Shown here: positions 10,904 to 22,935 of the stretch, in pieces | Layout: the number at the start of each line of letters is the position of its first letter | Numbering within the stretch: the first letter of the stretch is position 1 | NCBI GenBank assembly: GCA_022606135.1 | Contig: JABYQN010000003.1 | Location: forward strand, 496,001-560,000 | Reading direction: 5' to 3' | Length of the DNA: 64,000 bases | Source of the DNA: Fomes fomentarius | Lineage: Eukaryota; Basidiomycota; Agaricomycetes; Polyporales; Polyporaceae | Made by a program: the position numbers and the translations under genes | Notes under the pieces: model-generated | What the model saw: the letters and a program-made list of their open reading frames with translations, nothing else | The model's database searches: none | Told to the model about the DNA's origin: nothing

Positions 10904-11661
10904 CTACTCTCCTTTCGACTTGCGCGCCCCGCCAGTGACGAACTTCTGCACGCGGGAAGCCATATCCAGTGTCATGACAAGAGGAAGGAGGAAGAAGGGG
11001 ATATAACTCGAGAGGAGGAGGAGTCGCTGTTCAGCGCTGATGGAGACCCCTGTAACGGGTACGGACGAGACCGGTGTTGAAAGGATAATCGCGAGGCAGG
11101 GAAGAGTGGTTGTCGTGGTCGAGGCGGCATATATAAGGAGAAGAACATATATAGAAGTTGACCCTGAATGCCAAAACATGAGTCCGGTTGGACGGGGAAC
11201 AGGGAACAGGGTGCGGAGACGTACCGCGCCATAGGCCACGGAGACCTATCAGGAAGACGGGAACTTGGAAGAAACTGGCAGAGTCTTCAGTCTTGAACAT
11301 ACTGAGGAGGAGGAGCAAAGTAAGAGATATCACTCACGCTTCCACCAACAAGAAACTCTTGAACCACGTATACGCCCCCAGCTGACTTTCTCCAAAGTAG
11401 CCCATCGCGCTCCCGATGAGCGGGTCATTAGACAGCTCCACGTAGTATTTCGGCAGACTTGAGATGAAGCTCGGTACCCATGCTCGAGGATACAAGGATT
11501 GGATGTCAATGAGGAAGGACGCGGGAAGGTGGATCTGTGTACATCGCGAGGCTTCAACTTCAACCGTTACGAGGTGGGACGAGATTGGCAGCAAGACAAA
11601 CCGCGAAGAACAGGAAGTACACAAGGTCGCGCGGCCGTTGAGCAAGAGGTACGCGGGCCAT
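10904..11661 (-). CDS. TMEM97/EXPERA-domain membrane protein (sigma-2 receptor family)
   Basis: EXPERA proteins are four-helix membrane proteins linked to sterol binding and sterol transport or isomerase-like folds. Exons: 11661-11602, 11534-11338, 11274-11225 and 11163-10904, giving 188 residues, close to animal TMEM97. Helix 1 spans the first junction (YFLFFA joined to IHLPASFLIDIQSLYP). The loop has YYVELSNDPLIGSAMGYFG and WFKSFLLVEAFFQVPVFLIG, which matches the WFKSF..CE..FQ.P.F block of TMEM97. Two more helices follow (SIYVLLLIYAAST ... and LSSYIPFFLLPLVMTL), and a basic tail closes the protein. The first intron uses a GTTTGT donor. A longer first exon that keeps more codons would put the IHLPAS exon out of frame, so it was rejected. 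Confidence 0.88.
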
Positions 11662-12213
11662 GTTTTTGATATTTTAAGGTGACGGTGAAGGTGGAGAACG
11701 AAGTTGAACGCGAAGAAGTTTGGTTGACGCGACTGCCCGGGCGGCTACTCGTCCAGACGCGATGTTACAAGAACGCGTGATCTTCAGTCACGCTCAAGAC
11801 GAGGAATGATGTGATTCAGTACCTTTACCAACACCACTAGTATTCTTTCAAACGCTATCAGAGATGTCCTCAGGACATATTTAACATGATGGATGCGTTT
11901 GTGCATATCTGGGTGGGTAGATATCGATGTCTTTCCAATTGCAAGTTGTTGACTAATACTGCACGTACTAGAATCAACAAAATTGAAGACCTACGCATTG
12001 ACGAGACCACATGCACATCCAGAACTTGAGGTCGCACGGTTTGATCTTTGGGATTGGTTGCCCTTGAACGGTCTATTCGACAGACACTAGTGCGAGGGGG
12101 CAGAGATTATTAGAGCGGTGAGTTTCTACTAACGCGCTACAAAATCGAGGTCCAAAGATGCCTCAGTGGGTCAGATTACTAGTAATATGATATGCCGTAC
12201 ACCGCCGTACAGT
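11662..12213. other. Spacer between TMEM97-like and rhomboid genes
   Basis: About 550 bp lies between the TMEM97-like 5' end and the rhomboid 3' end, both on the minus strand. It should contain the TMEM97-like promoter and the rhomboid 3' UTR. An ACGCGT element occurs near 11774. I see no further gene. Confidence 0.5.
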
Positions 12214-13941
12214 TCAGGAAGACCGAGTGTTGTTTTCTTTGTCTCTGGGCATCAGATGCGTGCCACGACTATGGAGGTAGAACGCGACAGGGAGGTCCCA
12301 CAGGCGGATCGAGTACCAGATCTCCGCGCCGTACTTGTACCAAAACACTCCAAATAACGCGCCTCCCAAATGTGCGTAATGGTCGAGCATCCTGCGAACG
12401 GAAGGTGTCAATAAAGAGAATGAGATGTCAAAGCAGGATGACTGACTTCCAACCACGGATGACCCCGAGGGTGTCAAAGGCGAGCAGTGTGAAGAAGCCG
12501 GTCTGGATGTTGATAGGGAACCACGGCGGGATGACGAGGGTTATCTCTGCGTCGGGGAAGCCCAGAGCGGTGAGGGCAAACAGCGCGTAGATGGCGCCGG
12601 ATGAACCGAGTGACCACCGTCCTTCCTGCGCTGTCTTCATTTGTTTCATGATCGTGCCTGCCTCAGACCTCACAACGGACGCCGCAGCGGACTGAGTAGT
12701 ATTTGCTGCCACCAATGAAGAGACCGAGCTTGAACGGACAACCGGACTGACAGGACTGACGGCCGCCTTCAGGCGAGCAATCAGTCGAGGATATACCCAT
12801 CGCGCGCTGCCGATATGGGACACCAGGCCAGAAAATAGACCAGCTGATAGGCAGCCGGTCAACGAAGATAGGGTTGGTTGCTTCTCAGACAATGTGCGTA
12901 CCAGAGATGAATAGCCCAAGGAGGTGCCATTTTGGTGATGCCTCGGACAGTTCGCCGTGCTCTTGCTCGACCCTTTTCATTTGAATGTTCAGCTGTTGAC
13001 TTGCCGCGGCCCCTGTGGGATATTGGTCGTTAAAACTATAATTTGAAGATTGAACTAATTTTGGAGACATACCGAAGCTGGCAAGGGCCATGCAGTTGAA
13101 CAGCAGATGGAAGAAATTCTCATGGCTGGCAAAGGACGGACATGGGTCTTGGGCCTAAACGGTGAGTGGGATTTGCGCACCTGAACATGCTCGTGAACAA
13201 TGTGTACGACCGCCCTCCGAGCGAATTGTGTGCGAAGTTTCGCATCATAGCGGGACCCCATCGCGGGACGCGCCACGCAAGCCAGACCATACAGTTCACG
13301 GCGCCGATCGCCCAGCACATTCGCTTTGCTTCTGTGGAGTTGAGTATAGGCTGGAAGGTCTGGACGTATGTCCAAGTAATCATAGCCTTCAACGTCTCCG
13401 GGAACTGGTCCACGGCCGACCTGAGCGAGGCAAGCGTGGTTTGCAGTTGCTTCGAGGGATATTGACTTGATGAATAGCAAGGCAAGGAACAGACAGAGTA
13501 CTCACTCGACCGAATGCGAGGTATTTCACCCTTGAAAGCTCCTCTGAAGTCGGGGGTCGGCTTGTGTCATAACCTCCTTGTGGCGCAGCCCTCAAGTACG
13601 CCCACCACTTGAATAGCTCATAATTGGTGAGATGAGCCGTAACGGCGAGCGCGCCGACGGTTCCAGCTATGGTGAACTGTACCACATCTAAGGAGAGGGA
13701 GACAGCGAAGAATATTCAATGTGCATACCAAGACTTGTCTGCCTATGGGGATGTTCTTGCGTACTATGTCGCTGAAGGCCGGCAGTTGCTCCGCGTGGGC
13801 TACCTCCTTGAACAGTGGCGGCTTGTGGGCATTGGTGTTGAGAAAGCGCGGAAGACGACGATTAGGAGTAAAAGAGAAGGAGCGGGGGGAAGAACGACAT
13901 GGCAGAGACCAGGCTCTGGGTGAGCGTAGAGTCCAAAGCAT
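12214..13941 (-). CDS. PCP1: Mitochondrial rhomboid protease (Pcp1/PARL type)
   Basis: Rhomboids of this type are inner-membrane serine proteases that process mitochondrial substrates such as the Mgm1 dynamin. Exons: 13941-13729, 13676-13506, 13449-13181, 13125-13073, 13012-12902, 12843-12447 and 12391-12214, giving 463 residues in phase. The N-terminus (MLWTLRSPRAWSLPCRSS) is rich in Arg and Ser and lacks acids, like a mitochondrial presequence. A single helix lies ahead of the rhomboid core. The core shows CMVWLAWRVPRWGPAMMRNF, SHENFFHLLFNCMALASFG, then the catalytic serine motif GSSGAIYALFAL and the catalytic histidine motif LDHYAHLGGALFG. A long Ser/Thr/Val-rich loop of about 70 residues sits between the third and fourth core segments. 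The 5' end is 131 bp from the divergently transcribed methyltransferase gene. Confidence 0.93.
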
Positions 13942-14072
13942 CTGGGCGGCTGCACGCCTCGCAGATGGCACGTCTCGTTTTTGGCCTCTATCCTCGACGT
14001 CTCTTCCGACGCCGAATGTCCACGCACACCTCTCGCCGGGCAATACTCCCATCGCGGTGACCCAAAAGCAGC
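13942..14072. promoter_or_regulatory. Compact divergent promoter (rhomboid / METTL21-like)
   Basis: Only 131 bp separates the two start codons, so the two transcripts must share one promoter region. It contains a run of CpG steps and no obvious TATA box. Confidence 0.6.
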
Positions 14073-15389
14073 ATGTTCTACTACGTATTCTTCTTGAGGC
14101 CCCCGCCCACCCAGATATCTCCCGAGAAGTTGGTCACGTTCACGCCTCAGCTCTCCAATGACCTTCGCACGGAGGAGTTCGTGGGTGAGGAAGACATCTT
14201 CTACTCCTGGTCATCCGTGGACTCTAGCCAGTCGGAAACGTATCCTTCCATCACCACACCACAGAAATTGACGACATTGAGGTCAAGCAACTTCAAGGAG
14301 TTTTCCGTCCCTTTGCCTCCACGCGCCCGAGACGGACAGTCCTACAGGCTGGTCCTCACGACGCGCCCGCATGGACGGTCGCACATCATGAACCTGGCCT
14401 CGCGCGGCATTGGAGAGAAACCGTTCCCAGTGATGTCCATGCCGATATCGCTCAGTTCTCGAGCACGCCCCGGCAACGCGGAGAAACAACAAGAGATTGA
14501 GCGGGTGTACAGGGTCCCACTCCAGTCAGAGAAGGACGGCTTCCTGACTATTCGGGAGCAGACCTCCTTCGATCTTGACAAGGTATGCCGCTCGCGTACG
14601 AGTCCCTCCGGCTCGCTAATTGTGTAGGTTGTGTGGTAGAAAGTGTGGGACAGCGGCATCGGATTGAGCTCGTGGCTTGTAGAACTTGCACAAGACGCGA
14701 CTGTGGGCGGCACGAGCCACCCTCTCCTCGCGCGTGTGCGCGATGCGCTCTTCTCGTCCGCGAAACGGAAGATCATTGAGTTAGGTAGGGATCGGTAAGA
14801 CGCCCCAACATCCCAAGCATCCGCTGAGGGGTCTCCCAGGTGCAGGCACGGGGATCGTTTCCCTCACCGTTGGCGCGCTGCGCTCTGCACGCACGACAGA
14901 TGGAGAGGGTTGCATCTTGACAACTGACCTAGGTAGGTGGATGTCTAATACCACAGTCTGACCGTGCAATCTGATACAATCTTCACAGAGTCCGCACTGC
15001 CTCTTCTGAAACATAACATCTCGACGAACAGTACCCTCTTCACATCGTCCACTCGTCCAGCACCCTTGTCGCTAGATTGGGACATAGAGGCATTACCGGA
15101 AGAGGTCCGTGCTGTCGGCGGCTTTGACGCTATCATCATGGCAGACGTTACCTACAACACTGCGTCCTTCCCATCCCTAGTTCGCACCCTGGCATCTCTC
15201 ATCCGGTGCAATCCACCCGGGCAACCGCCGATGGTTGTGCTAGGGTACAAGGAGCGCCATCCGGAGGAACGGACTCTGTGGGATATGGTGAAGGATATTG
15301 GGGTGACACTTGAACGAGTCGGAGAGCGTCAGGGTGCAGGTCGGGACCCTGTGGAAATTTGGATCGGACAATGTGCTGGTACAACATAA
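14073..15389 (+). CDS. METTL21/FAM86-type lysine methyltransferase
   Basis: These seven-beta-strand enzymes transfer methyl groups from S-adenosylmethionine to lysines of translation factors or chaperones. Exons: 14073-14582, 14640-14784, 14840-14932 and 14989-15389, giving 382 residues in phase. The N-terminal third is fungus-specific. The catalytic fold starts with VWDSGIGLSSWLVELA. Motif I is ELGAGTGIVSL, formed across the second intron. The acidic loop TTDLESALPLLKHN is formed across the third. The post-motif segment GGFDAIIMADVTYNT contains the D/E-x-x-Y-like substrate motif seen in this family. The C-terminus gives PMVVLGYKERHPEE. The second exon begins after TGGTAG, because an earlier possible acceptor would leave an in-frame stop. 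The substrate cannot be read from the sequence. Confidence 0.87.
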
Positions 15390-15619
15390 AGTGTAGGTTC
15401 TTCACAAATGCTGGAAGCAGCACAATAACGTATGTGCCATGAATGCTGATTAGATTGGATTGCGTTACCCGATAAGTAGAAAAGTAAGGATGTGCTATTA
15501 CGGCGCAGGGCCATGATTGTGGATTAGGAACACTGAGGATCCATCACAAGAAGAAGTGGGGAACGCTCATGTGAAGGTATGTATGTATTGATATATGCGA
15601 AAACTTTGAGCTTATGTGA

Positions 15620-17269
15620 TCACACCGCGCGCAGGCCTTTAGAACGAACGTAAGTGGCCATTCCCTGGAGGTTAGAACCGGCTATTGACCGTCATGTCAA
15701 AATAAAGCACTTCTATAGACAATGTCAAAAGACCCACTGATAGTGACCCCTGCAGTCCGTGCGGGACCCTTAATGTCCACGCTGGCGATCTTCTTGGCCT
15801 TGGCCGGTCCATCGAGAGAGAAGACTTCCACGGAGGTTGCGTTGGCACCAAGAACATAGAGGTAGCTGTGCTCATGTCAGCAGGGGGACAACCAACAACC
15901 ACGACCAACTCACTCCTTGCCACGAATAGTAGCCGTCTCGCCATCGAGCGGAGAGGTACCTACCGGAAGCTGGTAAGTCTATATTGGGGGATATTACTCG
16001 TCAGCTTCCCGGCGAGCCCCTCGAAGAAGTATGCAACGTACCGCAACGACGTTGGCCTTCAAGTTGCCGTCGATATGCACCTCGCGGACCGCATTGCCAC
16101 CGGCATCGATGGTGTAGTAGTTACCGGTCTTCGGGCTGTGCGCGGACCAGCACGTTGCCTGCTGACCGTCGACAGGAACCGACGACTGCCTGTCCTTGTC
16201 ACTGAAGTCGACGATGTCAAAGCCGACACCCGGGTCGGCGACCAGAAACGCGTTCTCGTTGGGAATTGGCGTGAGAGCGAACGCAACTGCGCCCCCGCTT
16301 GCCAGTGCCTTCTGGGTGTGATTGGCAGAGAGCGACCCGTCCTCCTGCACGTCCCACACCGCGAGGTATCCGGGGCCATTGGAACCCTTGTAGGAAGCAA
16401 GCAGCTTGCTGTCGTCCTCAGAGAAGACCACCTGGCTGACGGATCCAGGGGGGCCACTTGGCGGCGTGGTCTGATTGAACCCGAGGTAGCGGAGGGTGTT
16501 CGGGATCGGAACGAGCCCGATCTTGTCGTCGACATTGAAGCAGCTATGAGGATGTGCGGTCAATTGACGATGCCATGAGGGGCGCATTGGGGCGGACATA
16601 CTTCACACCATTGACAGCCCCGCCGTTCAAAACGCAGAGACGGCTGCCGTCCTTGTTGAAAGCAATCGAGACGGGGAATTCGCCCTCAGAGGAAACGGGT
16701 CCACCAAGGGGCCAAATGTTGGTCGGCTTGCGAGGGTCAATCGCAAACAACGACACGGTGTTGGATCCAGCCTAGTATGGGGTTTGGTACTGAGAATAGG
16801 GCAGATGGTATGATGAACAGACTCACGTTCACAGTAGCGAGAACGTGCTTCTTGGAAGAGACCTGGAGAGAACCTTGCGAGAAAAGAGGATCGACACCTG
16901 TGTTCCCATTCGCGGTGACACCGTGCCCGCCACGGCCGCCCGCCGGGACTGCCCTGTCTAGCCTCTATGCTGGGATTCAGAAACTCGGCTGCCTGATACA
17001 GAGGAGCAGTGAACACACCACATGACCGTCTGCGCCGATGCTACCAGTGATGATCAAGTTCTCGTCCGGTTCGTTCGTGATGACTTGATTGCATTAGAAC
17101 GAGTCACTTGAGCCATCATAATTCGGGACTCACAGTAAACTGCGCCGTCTGGAGAACGTGTCGAGGCTTTTGTCAACATCTTCACCGAAGAATAGCGCTC
17201 TATAGCGGACGCTGCGACAAGCGTAGCGGCGGACAAAACATACGCAAGGAAGCTAGTCGAAAACCTCAT
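15620..17269 (-). CDS. Secreted seven-bladed beta-propeller protein (carboxymuconate cyclase/lactonase-like)
   Basis: The fold is that of the 3-carboxy-cis,cis-muconate lactonizing enzyme or 6-phosphogluconolactonase type, but fungal secreted members mostly have unknown activity. Eight exons: 17269-17134, 17083-17019, 16964-16827, 16771-16602, 16543-16042, 15978-15914, 15865-15738 and 15681-15620, giving 421 residues in phase. A signal peptide ends near residue 20 (SAATLVAASA). Blades contain repeated edge motifs such as FITNEPDENLIITG, NTVSLFAIDP, FPVSIAFNKDGSRLCVLNGG, SVSQVVFSEDDSKLLASYKG and DYLYVLGANATSVEVFSLD. The C-terminus NLQGMATYVRSKGL is the conserved ending of the family and fixes the last intron. 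The protein starts blade-like right after the signal peptide, so no extra domain is present. Confidence 0.85.
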
Positions 17270-17958
17270 GACGATATTGCTGGTATGGTAGTCTTTATGA
17301 GAGTGAACAAGATTAGGGAATGTTCACTGCACTATAAGATACGAGATACTCACCGAAGAGAGGAAAAGAGAGGAGTTCGTGAACGCACCCACGGGTAGGG
17401 AACAGAGGGTAGGGGTAACCTACGTAGACCCCTCACGATGTACCTTTATACGACGACACGGATACGGGCAGGGATCTGTGACGAGTACGAGCATTGTTGT
17501 GATCATCGCACTTCGCTGCTAGGATGTGCAGTGGCGACCTACGACCCTCCGGTGTTAACGCCATGTTCGTGTGTATTCCGGATATGCGATGACTTCGGCA
17601 AAGGGCTCGGCGCTTTTATACTATAAGAGTTTGGTCAGCCAACGCATTGAATTTGTCACCCTCGGTCAACTCTTACAGATGCTGTTCCTACCTGTAACCA
17701 ATAGGACGGTCAGCTTATGCGCTCATGTGAGACAGAAAGTCTACATACCTGAAGGACAGCCCCAGTGGGATGATGTTCGTGTAACTGTGTTACCACCTCT
17801 CCGGGAAGCGCGGCGTGGCCAAAAGTAAATCAAGATCCTATACTCGGGGGAGGGTATGTACGACGACAAACAAGGGTAATGAGTGGACCATCTCCGACAT
17901 CGAACCACTGCCCGTGAAACGTCCGTTCATAAGTAGGCGGTCTATAGGTAAGAAGAGC
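17270..17958. other. Spacer between beta-propeller and TAP-like hydrolase genes
   Basis: About 690 bp lies between the beta-propeller 5' end and the hydrolase 3' end, both on the minus strand. Small frames here have no recognisable content. It should hold the beta-propeller promoter. Confidence 0.5.
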
Positions 17959-19916
17959 CTACAGTCCACGGTACGAAGGCATAGATTCCGACAGACCCTT
18001 CAGCGCATCCAAGAGCTCGGCGTCCTCCACACTCATCGCGCGAAGGCCTTCAGACTCCACCTGCCCAATGAGCGGCAGCTCTTCCACATCACACCTCGTT
18101 CCCTCCTTCGGAAGCGTGCCCTCCTGGAAGTACCTCCGCACATGCTTTGCCGTGCACAGCGACGGTGTAGACAGCGAACAATGGCCAATAGAGTTCTGCA
18201 CGAGCAACCCCGAGCCCCCGTAGCGCTCGTGAGCCGCGAGTGCATCTGGAAGCGGCGTGACGGGGTCCCACTGCGTGGAAAGGACAAGGATAGGATGTGA
18301 CGTGTTCTTGGCCTCAAGCGGGCCCGTCCACCGCCACTTGGGGCGGATCGTCCATGCCGAACATTGCAGCCAGTAGTGGCCCCAGTGCGGTGCGATGAGG
18401 TGCGAGCTGTCCTCGAGGGTCTTGTAGTATTCCTTGTACGACTCCGGGTCCCACTCGAGTCTGTCTCCATCCCCGCATGCGATTGCAAACGTCGCCTCGG
18501 TGTCACCGGAATCATTGATTGCGCGGTCTGGGAGAGCGCCGCACTCGCATTCGGGTGTGGCAACAATCTTCGAGGCAAGGGCCGTGAGTGCGGTCGCGTT
18601 CGTGGTCTCGATGGCGTAAATAGTGTCGATTATATTGGGGAAAAGCGTAATCGGTTTGTAGGTACCGTAGAAAAGCTGTGAAACGAGGGCCTTGCGCGTT
18701 ATCACAACAGGGGGTTCAGCAAGCGAGACTGGGACAGGATTCTTCTCGACGCTATCCAAGACTCTGAAGTAACGTTCGCGGATCTTGCCAGGCGTCGACT
18801 CGTAGAGTGCGCACTTCTCCGGACCGGCTCGGTGACAGTACTCGAAGAGTGAACCGACAGCCTCATCGACGTCGACAATATTGGTGTTCCAGAGCGTAGC
18901 GCGATAGTTCTGCGCGTTATACACCATCAATGATCAAGCGCTTGACCTTGTCTGGGTACATGGCTGCAAAATATTGGCCTAGTACAGACCCGTAGCTCTA
19001 TGAAATGAATAGCACAGTAAGTTCAGGTGAGGAGTAGGTGAGGCATTTTGAGCATGATTAGCACTCACGAAGCCCCAGTACTGTATCTGATCCTGTCCGA
19101 GCTTGTGAGATATCTCGAGCATGTCGCGAGCCACGTATGCCGTGCTGACGAAGCGCCCGATTCCCCACTCGCCTCCGAGCTTGTCTTCACAACGATCCGC
19201 AAGGGCCTTTGCGCGTGCATGAAACAGGCCCAAGGAAGGATCGCTCGCGTTGAGGGAATCATAGCCTTCCTGAGAGTTCCAGATGTCTCGCTTCGACTCT
19301 GTATCGAAGCAAACCGCGGCTGGTCTTGTCCAGCCGGTCCCACGCGGGTCAAAACCGAGCACGTCGAAATTCGCGCCGACGATACGTGAAATGTTCTTCC
19401 CCATCCTGTGGACGAGGTTGGTGCCAGAGCCGCCAGGGCCTCCAGGATTGATGAAGAGGGAGCCTCGATAGTTCTGCTTGTCAGCCGCCGGAATCATCTG
19501 GAGCGCGATCGCGGTGGTTGGACTGTCAGGAGTGTCGTAGTCAAGAGGGAGGAGAAGGCGAGCGCATTTCTGGTCGGTGTAGCAGGGAGTCCACACAAGG
19601 TCCTTCTTAGGTTCAAGCTGGTGGGATTGATCGTCAGTTCAAGTACATGGATGGACAATCATGTGCTTACACTCCACCAGTCGAACTCAATCTCGGGATT
19701 CCGGGTTTGGTCTGGAACTGGGAGCGGGTCCAGTCGGTTGAGTAAGTAATACTGGACGCCAAAGATGATAGCAGCTGTGATGGCTGCATGAATAAAGATC
19801 CTGGCCCTGCGAGTGTGTATGCAACGCCTCGATACTGGAGCGGCAGGCTCGAGCTCTTTTGGCGGTCCCAAGTAGGCCAGAGTTGTCTTGGTGTCAATAC
19901 CAGGACCGGAGTCCAT
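17959..19916 (-). CDS. Membrane-anchored alpha/beta hydrolase, TAP family, frameshifted
   Basis: TAP-like alpha/beta hydrolases resemble tripeptidyl or proline aminopeptidases (family S33). Exons: 19916-19671, 19617-19069 and 18997-17959. A cytosolic tail of about 45 residues precedes one transmembrane segment (IFIHAAITAAIIFGVQYYLL). The catalytic domain gives CARLLLPLDYD, the oxyanion loop FINPGGPGGSG, DPRGTGWTRP and, after the second intron, the nucleophile motif SYGSVLGQYFAAMYP. The C-terminal TAP part has the catalytic acid in TQWDPVTPL and the histidine in NSIGHCSLS. The frame breaks at 18919-18932. DKVKRLIIDGV runs into a stop, while the expected continuation YNAQNYRATLWNTN is in another frame. 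Exon 3 is one base off a multiple of three. The start at 19916 was chosen over one at 20117 because the extra residues look like leader. Confidence 0.88.
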
Positions 19917-22048
19917 GGATGACAGCGGAGAGCTGCAACTGTCAAGCCTGGGCGACAAGAAAAAGAGCGTAGCGGTGCGAGGTCGACGTCCAGAGTTCGT
20001 CCTGAGGTTAACTGTACTTATGCGACTCGGATCATATTGATAGGGCCCTATCCCAGCTGCGGGCGCAGAGCGCAGTAATGAAGAGAGTCCGGAGACCGAG
20101 CTATGTGTTGGTATCATCCGCGCGGTCTAGGCTCATAGAATCTGCTTGCGTTCTCGGTCATACCCACAAGATGTAGAGGGTACATAACTTTGCCTGGCTA
20201 GGAATGCGCAAGTATAGGTTGGAGCAAGCCCCAGCTCCTGGCGCTTGCAAGGTTGTGCGGAGCACGAACCTTTGGAGCGGAGAGGCTCCGGTCTAAACTC
20301 CGATACTATCGCTCGCACTGAACGCCGGAGTTGACGTTGAAGCTTTGTCATGAAGTTCTCAGTTGTTCACACTGCTTAATCTTCTCGGTTCAGGGACCTC
20401 AGTAATACCTCTTCAAGCTAAACTCAAGGATCTCGTTGGCACCCCACTGGCATATAACTAACTGCGCTCACCCAATCCAGTCAATGTGTAAGTACTCTCT
20501 TCTATCACTGCGAACGTAATCATGCCAATCATGATGCTCCGAGACTTGAATGGCAGTACATTATCATTCCGTCTGGTATGTATCTCTGGCTACTCAGATA
20601 CCGGACAGTCTAGCTAGTCCACGCTGCTCGTGATTGCCTGTATGCATGATGTACATGTCGCGCGCGTGTTCCGTTACTCACGTCCCTCAAGAATTGGCCT
20701 ATATTGAATGTATACTAGTAGCAAAGCTTACATCACTGAGAGTATGGCCACCTGCTCTACCATCTCATATACCCATAACGAGCTGAAAACACCCTATTCA
20801 TCGCAGTTAGGCGTGGCTGCGCGACGTGCGCTACTGCGCTCAGTTTGATCAAGCGCTTCAAGTTCAGGCAACGGTCAAACCACTGCGGCCCTCTCCACAC
20901 CAAAATAAGGGACCTGCAGACCCCCGCCGTATTCCAAGATGGGAGTGGGCCTCGAGCTCGGGCAACTGATATGGAGACGCCTGTGCTTCATCATAGAGGC
21001 AGTGACAACACGATCATCAGGCGTGGATAAGAATAGGAATGGAGAAGTGGTGAAGCATAGCCTTTTAGGTTAACCGGTGTGTACACGATCAATACATATG
21101 TTGCTTGTGGCAACATGCTCACTTGTCACCAAGCTAGGCTCGTCGATATCAAAGCACCCTTCGTGGTGGCGAACATTGGTTAAGTCGGAATTCTATCGCC
21201 ATGGAGGGAAATCTGAATTCCGTGTAGCAGCAATACATCACGAATCAACTTCTTCTGTGCACAGATTATCACAATCAGACTACGATATACCGTAACAGGT
21301 ATGGTATAACGACAACGGACAAGGGGATGGAACGGTAACATATCTTCCATACTACATCGGAAGTCTCCTGAACATATCTTGACGATCTCACGACGTTTTA
21401 AGTTGGATTGGGGCAGCCCTCTACTGATCTATGCGTTGGGAGCGCCTGTGTATCGAGATCGAGAGTCGAAGAAGTATTAGCCTTAACTTCTACGGAATAC
21501 TATCATGTCTCGTGCGCAACATAACATAATACTAACGGATCTTTCTCTCGTACATCAGGAGAATCAAGTAGGATTATTTCGGCCTGCGGTTTCATGACAC
21601 AAGAAGGTTGAGGTCAATACCGGAAAAATGCGTGCGCTATTATACAGGCTACCAAGAAATACAGACGCGAAAGCAAGGAAAGCGTGGAGACGAGGAGCAC
21701 GGTGATGTGTAGAGGAAGTAAAAGTGTAGCGACCCAGAAATTAGTAGTAGGTGTATGATTGATACAAGAAGGTATGCTCAGTGAGGGCAGGAGGGATGGC
21801 GAACTCTATAGGAAACCCCAAAATAGGGTGTGCGAAGGGGTGGGTCGTAATAGTAGAGGGGTGGGTTCATGGGAGCTCCCCCACGGGATTCTATAGTCGT
21901 TCAATGGTTGTGAAGTTGCAGTGCCTGCGATTGCGATACAATATCAACAATCGGAAGTGAATTACGCGGGATTCTCGATGAAATGTACCGTACCGTAAGG
22001 TATGTGGCAGATCTGTCAAGTCGAGCTCCGGTCTTGAATCTCCGGAGC
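19917..22048. other. Intergenic region without recognised genes
   Basis: This 2.1-kb stretch lies between the hydrolase 5' end and the Zn(2)Cys(6) gene 3' end. It is more AT-rich than the neighbouring genes and has stops in all frames at high density. I see no tRNA, repeat array or domain. Confidence 0.55.
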
Positions 22049-22935
22049 TCATGCTAGGTGGTGAGAAGCCCCGTCCTCGAGGCTTCCTTTACGCACAGCT
22101 GGCTTCCGGGGTTGTCGGATACCGACAGCAGACCGCGTGCGTGGTGCCTTGTCCTGTCCGCGTCTCTTCGGCACAGGGTCGTAATGGCACTCCACCCCAG
22201 TTTCCGCTACGCGTTGGCAGTTGATGCACGAAGGTTTGGCGCCGTCGCATCGCAGCTTGCGTACCCGGCTACAGAGGTCATAGCCAGAATTGAACAGGAA
22301 TAGTACATAGCAGTAAAAGAGGAAACTTACCAGCGGTCGCAAGCAACGTATACGCGTTCGCGCGGCTTCCCATCAACGGTTAAGGGTTGACTGGGGTCAA
22401 GGGCGATCGCGGACTTCGCCCGAGAAGATCCAGGACTGCCAGTGTCGCTTGGTGCGGGAGAAGAAGTGGACGAGTAGCCGTCGTTATCTTCGCTCCCGAC
22501 ATACGGTGGATATTGGTACTGAGCGGCGACTTGGGGCTGGTACGTTGAGGAGCCTTGTTGGAAGGGTGGGGGATACGTATTGCTCCTAGTCATGGGGATA
22601 GGTTGGGAATATTGCGCAGAGTGGAGTTGCTGCGAGTAGTGGAGCGGCTGAGGATTCTGTGGAGGCTGCAGCTGGGCGTATTGCTGGTATTGGGAAGGAT
22701 TAACGGGGTCGGAATAGATGCGGGGATCCCAACCATGCTCTTGCGCGGCAATGGCGTCAAGCCATGTTAGAACTCCTTGGTTTGTTGACGGAGATTGGGA
22801 ACTAGACGAATAGGACTGAGAGCGACTGTATGTGTACTGGTTCGGATGGCCGTGTCTAGGATTCATCGTAAGCGATTTCGACTCGGGAGGCGGGAGAGGA
22901 TACGATGTGGGTGATAAGTGGTGCTGTGACGGCAA
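22049..22935 (-). CDS. Zn(2)Cys(6) fungal transcription factor
   Basis: This is a Gal4-type DNA-binding protein. Two exons (22935-22331 and 22268-22049) give 274 residues in phase. The first about 190 residues are disordered: Ser, Gln, Pro and Tyr-rich, with stretches such as YSSSSQSPS and QPPQNPQPLHYSQQ. The binuclear zinc cluster follows as ACDRCRVRKLRCDGAKPSCI, then NCQRVAETGVECHYDP. The intron splits the cluster inside the second Cys codon. A basic tail (VPKRRGQDKAPRTR) follows. The cluster lies near the C-terminus, and the protein lacks the large fungal-specific regulatory domain (Fungal_trans). It is therefore a short regulator of the kind common in basidiomycetes. Target genes cannot be inferred. 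No other gene is recognised within 6.7 kb upstream. Confidence 0.9.

Noticed and set aside
20117..20117. Upstream start codon for the TAP-like hydrolase
   Set aside because: It would add 67 residues of low-complexity leader before the cytosolic tail. The ATG at 19916 gives a normal type II membrane protein.
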